DNA of 64,000 nt from Haliotis asinina (taxonomy: Eukaryota > Mollusca > Gastropoda > Lepetellida > Haliotidae), in contig NC_090283.1 of the NCBI RefSeq assembly GCF_037392515.1, positions 23,471,749 through 23,535,748 on the forward strand, given 5' to 3'. Positions 43,201 to 56,200 of the stretch are shown piece after piece. The notes beneath the pieces are model-generated. The model was not told the origin of the DNA and did no database searches. It worked only from the letters and a program-made list of their open reading frames with translations. Numbering within the stretch: position 1 is the stretch's first letter; each line of letters starts with the position of its first letter. The position numbers and the translations under genes are program-made.

Positions 43201-45027
43201 TCCAAGCTTTGCAACGTCTCAGTAGACATGTCCATGTGGAGGAGTTGAAGTTTTCCATGTTTCCAGTAGGGTTTTCCATGGTGCCGTGGTCGGACCAGCG
43301 TTTTCATAGGTGGACTCTTGGAAACATTCTTTGATCTTTACTGGAGGTTCTGCAGAAATGACACGTTCATTCCAAACTCAAACATGATTTGCGAGGGTTA
43401 ACAGCGGTGTGTAGAAGCTTATTCTGTCCTGAATGCAAATGTTGAAGTTCTTCCGTACCATATGAAGTATCAAGTATTGGATAAGACTCTTGTATCAAGA
43501 TGATAATGTTATTCTTAAGAAAGTTTATTCCTACCAGTTATCATTAGCAAATCAGGGTTTGAGCTGTTGGGCATTAAAGGTAAAGTCGTTATTATTTGAG
43601 TATGGCTTTGGTGAAGTCTGGAGTAAGCAGGATGTTGGTGTTATAAATCATTTCATTTCCTCTTTCAAGCAGAGATGCATAGATATTGATAAGCAGCGCT
43701 GGTTTGAAGATCTCCACAGATATAACAAACTAACTTTGTACCGCTCTGTAAAACAAGAGGCAGGTTTTGAAAAGTACTTATCTTGTATTTCTGTTAAGGT
43801 TTATCGTATTGCCCTTACTGCATTCCGCTGTTCTGGCCATAAATTATTCATTGAACAGGGTAGGAAAATAGGTTTAGCCAGGGAAGAGAGACTTTGCCCC
43901 ATGTGTATAGTTAGACAAATTGAATCAGAATATCACTTTTGTTTGGTATGTCCTTTTTATGATAGTCTAAGACGCTCCCTCATTCCTGCATACTACTTCA
44001 CATTTCCCTCAGAAACCAAATTTCAACAGTTGTTAGCATAAAAAAATGTTCATGTATTATCACTGCTTGCAAAATATGTATTCCTAGCAGTTAAACTACG
44101 ATCACGTTTTGTATTGCCAAATGTATAACTGATGTTCCAGGCGCTTTGTTGTGCTACACACTGTATTTCTCTTTTAAATGTATAATGGGCCAGTGGCCAC
44201 CCATACTGTCAATAAACTCACTTCACTTCACTTCATATGAATTACTACCGTAACCCAACGCAGCTATTCATTGCACGTTTTGTGCATTCCGAGTGTGTTC
44301 TGCAAATTTTCCGCTGTAATCCGTACTCATTTTCAGGTGTCGTTTCTCCGCAGAATTTCCCGCTGCTTCCCTTAGGTTTCGAAATGTTGCTATTGATGAC
44401 TGAACGACAAGTTTACATAATAGAAAACCTCTCTAAAAAGCCTACAAGTGAATTTCACACATTGCGGGCATATAGGGAATCGAACCTGGATCTGTAGCGT
44501 GACGAGCGAACGCTTTAACAATTGGGTAACCTCACAGTCCCATAACCTACAAGTGTGTCAAAGGTAAGGGTATTATTCACGAAGGGCGAGTGGCAACGGA
44601 ATATGTTCAGTGTTGTTAGTTTTTTTTTCAAATACCCAATGTAAGCTCCTGTTAATTTTGCTCGACCTATTACCCGTGAAGTGGAGAATATACAATAATG
44701 AGCATTACCTTTATGTGACTCAAACAGAACATATCCTGGAGCCGAGTTACTCTTGGAGTTCAGGTTGAAGGTGACGGCGTACCCACGACAGACAGATTCT
44801 TCTGTGTTGACTTGAAAACTAACACAAGTTTTCTCTTGGGAACAGAAGACGGCACATTCAGGTTTCCTCGTATAGTTTTTCTCCCACAACAACCTGTGGA
44901 AGAAGAGCCGATTATCAAGCCTAGACGCGTGACTATAGGAATAATTACTACAACTCTGAATAATGCTTTTTGAATCCGCCGAACACGTCCGCCATAGTGC
45001 CAGGATACATATGTAAGCTATGCACAT
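37239..45027 (-). CDS. Gene B: secreted PAN/apple - EGF/EB-like - PAN/apple protein
   Basis: Exons 44709-45027, 37934-38065 and 37239-37510 (minus) total 723 bases, 240 residues. Exon 1: signal peptide MCIAYICILALWRTCSADS and a PAN/apple-like domain (PECAVFCSQEKTCVSFQ). Exon 2: 132 bases, six cysteines (GSSCTSNADCTVPGSVC, ECMC). Exon 3: second PAN/apple-like domain (EQQCKERCTSTTSFVCRS) ending SRECEL. Donors ataaag|gtaatg and gcaa|gtatgt, acceptors ccttcag and attacag, all phase 1, at the same places as in A and C. It is closest to gene C. The large intron contains SINEs, a Harbinger remnant and a LINE. Binding partner and function are unknown; secretion is predicted from the signal peptide. 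Confidence 0.75.
37585..37815 (+). repeat. Abalone-type SINE/short repeat (mostly deleted in unit C)
   Basis: Starts gttttacgccgttctcagca and runs to aacccattctaagccacatc in gene B intron 2. In unit C only the last ~45 bases remain (from about 50523). Confidence 0.8.
38066..42424. other. Gene B large intron, left part
   Basis: Matches 50816-55234 nearly base for base. Several short ORFs are shared by both copies, but shared ORFs are expected from recent duplication and show no recognisable family. A TG/GA-rich stretch lies at 38478-38545. Confidence 0.45.
42425..42770 (-). pseudogene. PIF/Harbinger transposase remnant
   Basis: Minus-strand pieces in order: an N-terminal RATVCPALNCK-like stretch and HHLAPGDKYPTLAYNFRVSR (typical of the Harbinger region before the nuclease), then DKWNLFHALGALDGKNIAIR, the W-N-x-x-H-x-L-G-A-L-D-G-K motif carrying the first catalytic Asp. 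Stops and a frame change separate the pieces and the rest of the nuclease is gone. The partner at 55235-55640 has the same order and keeps about 66 more bases at the N-terminal side. Confidence 0.75.
42821..42862 (+). repeat. G-rich run, G-quadruplex-capable, expanded in unit B
   Basis: At least six G runs of 4-7 separated by single T. The same place in unit C (about 55698-55710) has only one G run. Confidence 0.85.
42915..43170 (-). repeat. Abalone-type SINE/short repeat
   Basis: Reverse orientation: ttgccataaaaggcgactat, gttgacacatgtcatcagtt, gatatagctgggatattgct, then cactcactcactc. Present in both units (partner 55765-56010, which lacks a short piece in the middle). Confidence 0.88.
43466..44233 (+). 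mobile_element. 5'-truncated LINE, unit B only
   Basis: A 768-base insertion flanked by the 7-base target duplication catatga (43459-43465 and 44234-44240). Unit C has the uninterrupted site (about 56302). It keeps the ORF2 C-terminus and a short 3' UTR ending in tandem acttc units, the usual microsatellite-like tail of several LINE clades. Confidence 0.92.
43490..44041 (+). CDS. LINE ORF2 C-terminal fragment
   Basis: About 183 residues remain open. They include SVKVYRIALTAFRCSGHKL and REERLCPMCIVRQIESEYHF followed by CPFYDSLRR, i.e. the C-terminal CCHC-like knuckle (C-x2-C ... H-x4-C) of CR1/L2/Jockey-type non-LTR elements. Reverse transcriptase and endonuclease domains are absent because of 5' truncation at insertion; the Met is internal to the original ORF. 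It is dead as a gene. Confidence 0.85.
   Translation: MYQDDNVILKKVYSYQLSLANQGLSCWALKVKSLLFEYGFGEVWSKQDVGVINHFISSFKQRCIDIDKQRWFEDLHRYNKLTLYRSVKQEAGFEKYLSCISVKVYRIALTAFRCSGHKLFIEQGRKIGLAREERLCPMCIVRQIESEYHFCLVCPFYDSLRRSLIPAYYFTFPSETKFQQLLA
44455..44541 (-). repeat. tRNA-headed SINE, head well preserved
   Basis: Reverse complement reads gaggttacccaattgttaaa (A-box region) and a perfect B box ggttcgattcc. The partner at 56525-56614 has the same boxes. The ends do not pair as a tRNA acceptor stem, so this is a SINE head. Confidence 0.7.
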
Positions 45028-45701
45028 CTCGTAACATTCAACGCAGTTTCTGCAGTAGCGTGTATACGTGTGAGCGTCCTGATAAAGCCTGTACGCTAGA
45101 AACCTAAGCCAGCACCGCTTTGTTTTGCTGGAAACATAAGTAACCAGCAAAGTGTACATTGGTCTTTTAGATGTTTTGGTCTGCTTGGCTGACGTCTTAA
45201 TAAGGTAATTAGATTTCACGCGCTGACGACAATAACGAAAGTCTTTTTCTGAACTGAATCAACTCCACAGGATATTCTCAAGAGGATACCAATCTCTCAG
45301 TAGGCAACGTTAATGTTTGTAAACTTTCTAAAACGTTTTATTTCGTCTGTTGAGACCAGATAGTTTTCCTGTACAAATTTAATGCATACAGGTTAGAAGT
45401 GATCTGAAACGCTTCCTGCATGACCAACCGGATCAGTAGTGAGGCTCGCTGGCTTGATTGCCACATACTCAATTATTGGACCAGACTCAGTTGTTTACAG
45501 TGCCAGACAACCCACTGGCTGACACCATGACGATGTACTACGGTACTAGGATACGCTGACATCAATCAACCATGACAGCGATCCGTACCACCCAATCCAG
45601 TCGATCAATAATTGCCTCCTACTACAAACTAGGTTGCTGGGTATCATTTTTAACCCGGATCGTGCATTCAAGGTAGCTACCAAACAATAGGACCCATAGT
45701 A
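45028..45701. other. Upstream region of gene B with an eroded SINE trace
   Basis: The first ~200 bases should hold the gene B promoter and leader. From about 45425 to 45690 an old SINE-like piece is recognisable (gaggctcgctggcttgattg, ttattggaccagactcagtt). Matches 57102-57779. Confidence 0.45.
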
Positions 45702-47341
45702 CATGTGCCAAACCGAATTTCTTACCAATTTGCTAAACAGATGTGGTTATGATTTTTGACTAGCTTGATGTCTGAAGTGTCCCGAAATGGTTGATGGACC
45801 TTCAGATCACTTTGCCAAATGCCATTTTGGTGGCCATCTTTAAATATGGCCACCAGTTTTTCCTTCAAATATAGGGGGTTAGGAAATCCGCCATAACTCT
45901 ACACAGGATTGACCAACTGATGTGCAAATGGGCTCAAAATGTTTCTAATAAAATTTCGCATGTCCTGATATATGATTTGTGCTGTTTAGTTAAAATTACC
46001 TGCTTCATATTTGCAAAATACTTTGAAAAAAGTGATATTTTTTGCATTTTTTCACGATTTTCCTTCATATGTTCAGTCCCAAAGGCATAAAAGGATCCAG
46101 GATGGGCAATATATGACTTGGGTAGGTTAGAGGGGTGTCTTAGGCATCCACAACAACTGTTACATTGACTATAATTCACATATGTTTATACAAATATCCG
46201 TTTTTCCAACATAAACCTTTTTCAGCAAATTGGGAAAATGGTGCCATATTTTGCTATACTGTTACCTCTAGCGTCTCGTACAGCCACACAATGTCTCCTC
46301 ATGGATCTCAGAACGTTAGTTACGTTTTGTCCAACATAAACCTTTTTCAGCAAATATGGAAAATGGTGCCATATTTTGCTATACTGTTACAAGTCAAGTG
46401 CGCAAATACACTTTGAATACATTGAAAATAACAGGAAATGAAGATTCTAAAACTGAAATTCAACTCATTGTGGCGTGCTCCAGCAAAACCAGCCACAAGT
46501 TGCAAAAAAATGATTTTAATTACCTTTCCTATGAATAGCTGATAATAGACACCGTTGCACTCCACTGACGCAACAATGGTTACCGTACATATTAAACTGA
46601 TCAGGAGATCAAAACCCTTGTCACTGAAGCTACTTGTGCCTGGTTTTGCTGGAGCGGGCCACATTTTTAGTCGATCAGTATTCAGTTTTAGCAAAAAAGA
46701 TTTCTTTATCTATTTTGGGTTTTACTTATAGTTGGCTGATCAACAATGTATCAACAATGTATTAACCAATGTCTAAAACCAGTATCATGCAACAGGGTTA
46801 CATACATGTAATATGAACTTGTGGCTCTCATTAGTGCATTACAAAGTCCCTTTAGACCCATTTTCAATATTCTTCCCCACTGTCGCTGTCATCCAAAGGC
46901 TGACTGTCCGACCGGTCCCCATTCTCTTCTTCTATGTTGGCACAGTTTATCAGTTTGCATGCTGGAGTAAACGGAATTCATTTGCCACACATGGACAGCT
47001 TTCAATTTGCTGAAAAAGGTTTATGTTGGGAAAACTGATATTTGGATCAAATAAATGTGAATTATAGTCAATGTAACAGTTCTTGTGGATGCCTAAGACA
47101 CATCTTGCACATCACTTGGTCAGTCCTGTGTAGAGTTATGGCGGATTTCCTAACCCCTTATATTTGAAGGGAAAACTGGTGGCCATATTTAAAGATGGCC
47201 ACCAAAATGGCATTTGGCAAAGTGATCTGAAGGTCCATCAACCATTTCTGGACACCTCAGACATCAAGCTAACCAAAAATCATAACCAAATCTGTTCAGC
47301 AAATTGGTAATTACACCTCCAATTTTGACATCTGGCACATC
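45702..47341 (+). mobile_element. Long-TIR non-autonomous DNA element, orientation 1
   Basis: About 1.64 kb with terminal inverted repeats of roughly 350 bases; the left arm has an extra ~220-base internal block (about 45930-46130) absent from the right. No transposase. It sits at the same site as 57780-59406 but the interior has the opposite orientation. Target duplication was not fixed. Confidence 0.8.
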
Positions 47342-47938
47342 GGTCATTCGTGTTGAAACACTGTAAAGATTTTGACAGATCTCTTATATGGGATAAAGGA
47401 AATCCAATCAAGGTTGTCAATATATAGTATAAGCGGGTAAACGTTGTATGTGCAGACTATATAATATGCGCATGCACAGTTGCAAAACCAATGCAGCGCA
47501 CGGACAAGTTCCACAAAATGTATCCACAAGAGAACTGAAACAGTAGAATAATCGAGTTTGAGGATGTGGGTGGGGGGTAGTTTCCAGTACCGGTTTCGAA
47601 TGCCATCAAGCCCTGGAGCTGTAATAGTTTTAAACTTTTTGATGACACTTTTCAGCCAATCTGCTCAGATGTAGCAGACAAACAACCTAGTTCGCCACCC
47701 TTAATAGGGTGATATATCATCGGTTCAGGAATAACATTCCACGATTGGGGCCCACCACGAGGAGGCATACATCTTCAGGTCCTTGTCATTACTATTAGTT
47801 TTATGGGATATTTATATAGGGCACAGATCCAGGCAACCAGAATATGTTCTAGGCGCTGATGCGTTTCCCACTATCACTGGATGTCAATCTGAACAGCATG
47901 TCATATCATCAATCTCAACTCCACAGGGAACATACAAC

Positions 47939-47961
47939 ACATGTATGTATGTATGTATGTC

Positions 47962-47998
<37 letters not shown>
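47939..47998 (+). repeat. (TATG)/(TG)n microsatellite
   Basis: Counterpart of 34864-35018, much shorter. Confidence 0.95.
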
Positions 47999-48862
47999 AA
48001 TCTGTCGTATGCTTCCATCTACCAATGTATTACATTCAACATATGAAAGCCTATGAATTCTTTGTCAATGTCTCTCAGAAAGGCATTAAACGTTTAACAT
48101 AAGATCACGCTCTTTACATTGTGCATTTTGTTCACCTTTACAAAAAAATCAAGTTTAATTAGTTTGCGTTTACAGGTTTCGAAGTTTGCTTTCGTTCTGG
48201 ATGCTAAATGCAGTGAACATATATGTAAAACTTTGAAACCATCATGATTTTACAAGATTTCACAGGAAGATCAATATGCACAGAAAGGATGTTTTATCGA
48301 CGCCAAAATAAGTTTATTTCAAAGAAGTTTGTGCAAATCGAGTCTGGACCAGGCAAGACATAGACCGACTGTATCAGCATCCACCCATTGCATTCTATCT
48401 CAGTAATCCAGGTCGAATCAGGTATAGTGACCCTCCGATTCTAATAAGCATTCTCTCACATCATGACTGATCACAAACTGAGTCAGTGCAGTAAAGTAAT
48501 TCGCAAATTTCACAGGTCGCAAAGTCGTTCGTCAGTTCCTGAACATATTCAGGGAACTAACGAGACGTGGGTTCAGCGATGTTGTTGTTGTCGTTAAGGA
48601 TGTATTGAGAGCAAAATTTCAAACTTTCCTCTACCATTTATTTACCAGTCAGGTTGGAAACTATTTTCTCATTTGTCATTAATACCCAAACCGTGTTCTG
48701 ATTGGTATCGAGGGGCTACTGTGTTATAGTTCAAACATTGGTCAATACCAGCAACCAAAGGCGGGATTTTGGAAGACTTTGAAGTGCTGATTGTATAACA
48801 TATTAGGAATCCATGAGACTATTGTTCCCTTGTGTAGTAAAATACACATCAACTATTAAAGG

Positions 48863-49118
48863 CCCGTGAACGTCCGGTGTGGAATAGGCCTTCAACAACC
48901 CATGCTTGCCTTAAAAGGCGACTAAGCTCGTCGTAAGAGGCGACTATAGAGATCGGGTGGTCAGGCTCGCTGACTTGGTTGACACATGTCATCGGTTCCC
49001 AGCTGGGCAGATCGATGTTCATACTGTTTATCCTTTGATCGTCTGGTCCAGGCTAAATTGTTTACATATAGCTGGAATATTGCTAGTGCGGCATAAAACT
49101 CAACTCACTCAGTCACTC
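48863..49118 (-). repeat. Abalone-type SINE/short repeat
   Basis: Partner of 35895-36140; same borders, a few substitutions. Confidence 0.85.
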
Positions 49119-49794
49119 ACTTACCCATTAAATCTGCTTAATGGAGCAAACAACATTGAAGTCGTTAATTCAAAGTCAAAACTTTTCCCGCTCACAGAGG
49201 ATGGCACGCTGTGATACAATGAGTGTATATGGTTTTACGCCGCTTTCAGCATTATTCAAAAAATTATTCAAACAATTGAAAGATTTGATTTTCGTGTGTG
49301 GCTTGTTTGGATTACGTGACGATTTAAACTATTGCGTCAAACTATGTATATGTTTTTACTCACCTTCCTGATCATTTCACACGGTCCGGTTTTACTTAAA
49401 GACACGTCATTGGACACACAGTCAGAATAATGCAAACTCTATCAGCTGTGTCCTGTAATCTGGAAATTCTAGTGAAGTTAACATCTGTAGCTTTGTTGTG
49501 GCATGCTTTCACCAACAACTTGAATTATCTTCATAGCAAGGGCTCGTGAAGATCCGGGTCATAACTGATCTTCAGTAATATTTCAGCTTCCCAGAAGGTG
49601 TGCAAACCACACACCTTCAACACAAGCATCAGTCTACTGGAATGAGATACACTGGCATGTGTCATCCAAGTCAATGAATCTAACCACCTCCTCTTCAAGG
49701 AGTCATGATCGAATTGTCAATGGCTGGTTTGCCAGGTACACATTTACCATAATGAATATATACACACACATCACCACCACACACAAACACACAC

Positions 49795-49906
<112 letters not shown>

Positions 49907-50203
49907 ATGGTGGGTGCGTGAGTTCGTGTGCGCGTGAGCGCGTGAGCGCGTGAGCGCGTGATGGTATACGAACATTGACCATAAAGTGAAGATAAGCTAA
50001 CATGGCTGAATAAAAAGTATTTCAGTTAGGAGTGACATTTCGATGGAGATACAGAGTATGGTGGCAAGGCTTTGTTACAACGGACAGTTCCAAGGACGTT
50101 TAATCACCGTTAACATGCAAAGGACGTACACAGAATGCTTTCAAGGCTTTGCTAAAATTAGGAGTGACCTTTTTCAATGCAGTGAGCCAAATATGGTACA
50201 GGG

Positions 50204-53200
50204 TTATATTTCACATTCTCTGGAGAAATGCGTGACGTATTCCTTATCCTGCACTATACGGTAGTTCCCCGCATGGACGGTCTTCAGAGTTGCCGAAGTG
50301 AGGTGACAAAACCCGGTTGACCTTCCCCAATCAACTGACCGACAGACGAAGCTGGTAGTGCTTGTGCAGCGTTCCTTGCACTGTTGTTCAGTCACCCCGG
50401 TGTAAGAAACCATGTTGTTGTTACCGATGTAGTAGCCGTGTACCGTAGTGTAATAAGAACCGTACGAGGCGCAAGCTGTAATGAGATATTTTACCTCAAG
50501 AAATAAGGAGGCATCAAGAAGATGGGTTAGCGAGAACCAGTTCTAAGCCTCACCTTCAAGAGGCAGCAATGAAGACTGACAAAAGTTGTATACTATTATA
50601 TACAAATACATCCACCTAATGTACCGAGAACATAAATCCGACTCTTTCGTCATCATTATGAGGAAGATACACTTGCACATACTTGCATTGCAGGTCGCTG
50701 ACTGTGGGGAGAAGGACAGTCCTGGGTCACACATACACTCGGAGTTGACACAAACGGAGTCTGGCACGGTGCACTCGGTGCTGCTCGTACATGAAGATCC
50801 AATAAATCCTGTCACTGAAAGAGAAGAAATCTTTCAGTTTTCATCCATCCTTGTTAGGCGATAAGTTAACCAATCTTGAAAATTCCGGTTGAAATACCGC
50901 CTTACTTACATATTTATAAATCTAAAAAATTATCAAACATAATTTCAGTAACGTTTTCATTTTGCTGGTGCTGCAAAATAATGTTTGTATCGTTTATCAT
51001 AGAGTGAAACATATTTCAAATCTGTTTGTGTGAAATGTCTCTGGCTGAACCGGATTTATAGATACTCATGATAAAAAGCAAAATAAATATAGCATTAAGA
51101 TTTGTTGTTCAAGTGAGATGATATGCTGATTCATATTTCACTACCTCATCAGAGGTTCGGGAACCCAGGTCTATCGTAAGAGGAGACATGGGATGTAAGA
51201 TAACATGCCGGATATACGTATCTGTGCCTGTGTGTGTGTGTGAAAGAGAGAGAGTGTGTGTGTATGTGTGTGTCTGTGTCTCTGTGCGGCCGTTGTAACA
51301 GGAGACTTATGGGATCGGGTGGTCAGACTCACTGACGTCGTTGACGTCGTAAACGTATCCACCCGTGGCACTCATCATAAACATATCCTGTGGCTACATG
51401 TGTGGTGACGTCAACAGCAGGCGTGGTGGACTTCCAGGTTTTATTGATGCTCTGGACACTTTGCCTGCCTGTTCTGTATTCTGAATGGAAGGGGTAATGC
51501 TAAGATTGACGTGTTTAGCTACAAGAGGAATGTCTGTGGTACTGTCTATGCCCACATGAAAGCCCATACAGCGAGCTACCGACAAGACACGGGGAAGTGC
51601 GACTCTTGGAACAACAAATGACGGCAACGTTGCAAGCAATGTCGTAACCTACATCCGGACCGGCTAGTGGAATGGGTGAAACGGAAAACATTCGACAGAC
51701 AAGTAAAGTAATCTAAAAACGTCAACCCGCAGTAACTCATCCAAAACCTTCATCTCCATAAAGCCATCAACCAAGACCTTTGGAATGACATAAACATCGG
51801 CATGCCGAATCAAGGACAGAGACCTTCGTCACACATTCATTACAAACAGAAAAAATACCGTTGTGGTGCCTCGTATGTCATGTCTGACGAAAATGTCTTT
51901 AAGACACTAAAGACCATTTTAAAAATTTACATGTACTGACGCTGCAAGAAAAAATCATTGTAGACATCACACAATGCATTTGTGAACAAAATGTGAAAAG
52001 CTGCTTGTTCAGTGAGCCACCTGAATTGCCTGATCGAGGCTGTTAACTGTGAAAGAAATGGCAGATGAAAGTGAATTCGTGTATTTGAAGTCGATGTTTG
52101 TTGCTATGTACATACATTTACTAATCCTTTCTTGGTACAATCACAGTATGTAAATAATTATGGTTGCTAAAGATATGCGGCGTACCCCACAAGGATGGCT
52201 TTTGCTTCTTGGTAGGACAAACAAACACAGGTAGACAATTCATGGCGCAACATGATTATCAGAAGGTACAACGATTTGGTTTTCAATATTCTGTTCAGGA
52301 ATATTCAAAGTCATGTTTCAACAGTTATTTGAACTCTTTAGCGCTCTGGATATGAAAATCTCAAGTGATGTTTCAAAGACATGTACGATCATTCTTCTTC
52401 AGCCAAATCGACAAATATGTTGATGACTTTTTGTACAATTGTTACGCCTTGATCGTTGTCTATAAGGTATCCCATTCTTCAAAACGCAGTTCGATATCAC
52501 ATACAAAAGGGCGTCCACCCGAAAAAGCCACATTTGAAAAATTCCAATTGCCAATTAAGTCACACTTCACGTACAAGCCTCGGTACCGCGCATTGTTACA
52601 TGTAAAATACTTTAGTTTGTATGAGTGGTATACTGCACCAACAGAGAAGTTTGGACAAGCGTTTTCCTTCAAATTTATTGTGACGTAATAACTTTAAATC
52701 AAAATGTCATTAACGCAACGTCAGCCGAAATACTGGAAAACTTTGCTTAAAAACAGCTATGAAATATGAAAATTTTGGAGTCACATATGTCGCTGTTTTT
52801 AGATATTTGTGTGCAATAAATGCTTATCCTTCTAAGTTAATGTAAACATAATGAGTAGGGCAACAATATCTCTTATCTCAACCAGTTAGAAAAGGAAAAA
52901 ATGACCCTCCAATAAGTTAAAATATCTCAGAGAAATAAGTGGTTGTTGTATAGTCAGAAACAATTCGTTAAAGGTGTTTGAGTGCACGTGTGAGGCAGCT
53001 AGTTTGCGGGATCTGAACTTTTCCTCTGAAATAATTCAACTAGATTTCTAGATTTCACATGGATTGGCTAATAACGCTTAGCCGGGAGAGCCACATTCAC
53101 ACGATCACTCAACCATGCCCAGCGCAGCTTTAGCCACTCCATTTACAACTCTTTTTTGGATTTAATGTAGCCTTCCCGTGCTATAACCATCTATGATGGG

Positions 53201-56200
53201 TCTGACTGATCACATCAATCACTGATGACAGTGGGAAGCCTGACGACAGTGTACTTGGGGTGCAAGCGAGACATTTCTAAGTCGAGATATGCATATTTAG
53301 CATGTTTTGTTCCTGAATCTGTTGTCAGAAGGGGAAAATAAATTCAATGACAAAAATAAATTCATTGGCTTTATCAAAAATGAAAAGATCAAGTTCGTTG
53401 GAAGGAATTCTTTTGAGCCTGTATTGTGGGCCTTATCCGCGAATGTTTAGAAGCATCACTTTTCAATAACGCCCTGGCCATGTTCAGTGTCCTACTAGAG
53501 ATGGACCTCGGAGTCAAAGCCACAGGCATGGAGGAGATCATAGTAAAAGCAACAAGACATGTCATCATGCCATTTAAGATATACTGTTTGTGCCACAGAA
53601 GGGCATCCACTGACAAGGTGTTAGACGGTCTCTGTAAATATATTACATTGTCAGCATTTCATGTTGAGATTTTCTTTTTGAATCAAATTTAGGTGATTGA
53701 GAGTGGGAAGTGACTGGGCCTGAGCAGCAGTTACTATTATCAGGTCATAATACTTCTTCGGTTGTCGATGTGTATGAAATTAACATAGTTATATTCACTG
53801 TAATACACAGAACAGCAAGGCAGAACCTTTACTTGTAGCGACAGGCGCTGATTACTGAAGGCCAATGTTTTCTAACCTAAACCTTCATGAGTTAAAACAT
53901 GAAGAAAGTAAAATTCAATAGACCTGAACAAAGTCTGATACCATTAAAATATATCCGCAAACTGCATGTTTAGTTTCCACTTCTAAAATATCCAAAGTGG
54001 TTGCAGATTTGTGTATTTCCATTTTACAAATTCAAAACTGCATAATATGTAAAGCAAAGGCAAGATTTGTCCTTTTTGCCAAAATCTACAGCAGATAAAC
54101 AAACCCGTGATGCAACTTTCCCTGACGAAGAAATCGAAAGGACACAGAAACGTAAGCCGAAAGTGAAAACACGGCATTCTGTCAAACATCATTATATTAG
54201 CTGCATCGACACGTTTGGGAATGTCCTGCACGTCCTTAACAAACTCATTTCTAAATTGCTTTTGCAGGCTCCACCAAAGACAAGGAGGCTGTTTTCAGCA
54301 GATTAACGATCTGAACTGTTCAGGTGCAGGAGGGTTATGTCATCCCCTCCCCTTTATGAGGTCTAGTATGTTTCATTATGTAAAGAAGTATGTATACAGG
54401 AATCTACATCGTCGGTACATCAGCTAAGGAAATACATGAAGCAAGTATGGAGTCCAACACGTGTCCAAGTTTCACATCTGGAACTGACATGACCCAGATT
54501 TACAGATTGGAAATATCAACGGCAAATTAGAAAACGGTTATACCTCCATTTCACTACTGTGGAAGCAAAAATACTGTATTCCACCCTTTTACCGCTAATC
54601 TTCACCCTTCTTCCACAGCATTCCGCCATGACACGCAATAATGCGCAAGTGTCTTTTTCCTCTTCAGCCAGTCTGAAGCTCATTTGCGAAAAACAAATTC
54701 TGTCTTTGTTTCTGTGGGACAAATGTTATTCTGCAAACTTCTGCTGTTCATTTAAAGACATTCTGCCATTTCAGCAAACACTTCTCAGTCATTCCTAATA
54801 TAAACACAAGAAGCGCAAGTTTTGTGCTGGCCTTCCACATCTCTTCCTTCCTTTTCTGTGTGGTTTACAATGGCTACAGAATAGCTGCTTTCACGTGCGG
54901 ATAAATGCGGAAGGCCTTCGCTCACAGAAGGAAGGGATGGGCGGCATGTGGAATAACTGTGAAATGGCTGCTTTCATGGACGGAAAATAACGACAATATA
55001 TGATGATAAATAATGACCATTAAATGAGTGCAGCTTATTTCCGGAAGGAGTATGGAGGACTTGCAAAATATTTCTCCTACTATAAATATGGACACGGAAA
55101 CCCGTTCTCCTTTCATTCTCAGTGCGCCCACCAGGAAGTCGGCCATGATGAAAGCCAAAGGGAACAAGAAGGGTGAGAAGGAGGTCCCCCACCAGAAGAT
55201 ACAGATCCCATGCGTATGGAGAGTCCGACATTCAGAGGATGTTGGTTTTCTAATGGCGATGTTCTTCCCATCTAAGGCTCCAAGAGCATGAAGGAGGTTC
55301 CATTTATCCTGAGTGATATCCATTCCTGCTCAGTATTTGGACACTGTATTACCTCGTCTATGTAGTGATCAATGACGCCAAGCAGGCGTCAGTTATAAAG
55401 CTTGCAGTGGTGTGACGAGATACCCTGAAGTTATATGCCAGAGTCGGATATTTGTCACCAGGGGCCAAATGATGTATGGTGATTTTACAATTCAGGGCAG
55501 GACAGACGGTGGCTCTGAAACTGGTGTCCATCTTTGTTAGTGGCGGAGCCAAGACCATAAGCAACTCGTCAAAGAGGTTAGGTGACACTCGGAGATGGTT
55601 GAAGAAGGAGCTCCTCCATCAGACTGTCATAGTTATCAAGTTACCAAGACCAATTCTTCGTTCCACTCTCAGCCATGGACGCACTTAGAACCGTTTTGGA
55701 GGGGGGGGGATGACCTTCGTCTTGCTCGTCTTCTGTTGTGGATGGCAATATTTCATTGCAGTGGACCCGTGAAGGACCCGAGTAGAATAGCCTTCAGCAA
55801 TCCATCCTTGCCATAAAAGGCGACTATGCTTGTCGTGAGAGGCGACTAATGGATCGCATGGCCAGGTTCTCTGACTTTGTTAGTTCCCATTTGCGCATGC
55901 TGTTGATCACTGGATCGTGTGGTCCAGACACGATTATTTACACACCTCCGCGATATAGCTGGGATATTGCTGAGTGTGGCGTAAAACCAAACTCACTCAC
56001 TCACTCAATGTACACATGTAGCATCAGCAGCAGGGGAAGGAGATCCAAGCTTTGCAACTTCTCAGTAGACTTTTACATGTGGAGGAGTTCCAGTTTTCCA
56101 TGTTTCCAGTAGGGTTTTCCATGGTGCCGTGGTCGGACCAGCCTTTTCATAGGTGGACTCTTGGAAACATTCTTTGATCTTTACTGAAAGTTCTGCAGAA

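Noticed and set aside
44455-44541. tRNA gene
   Set aside because: A and B boxes are good, but the ends do not pair into an acceptor stem and the unit continues as a SINE body.
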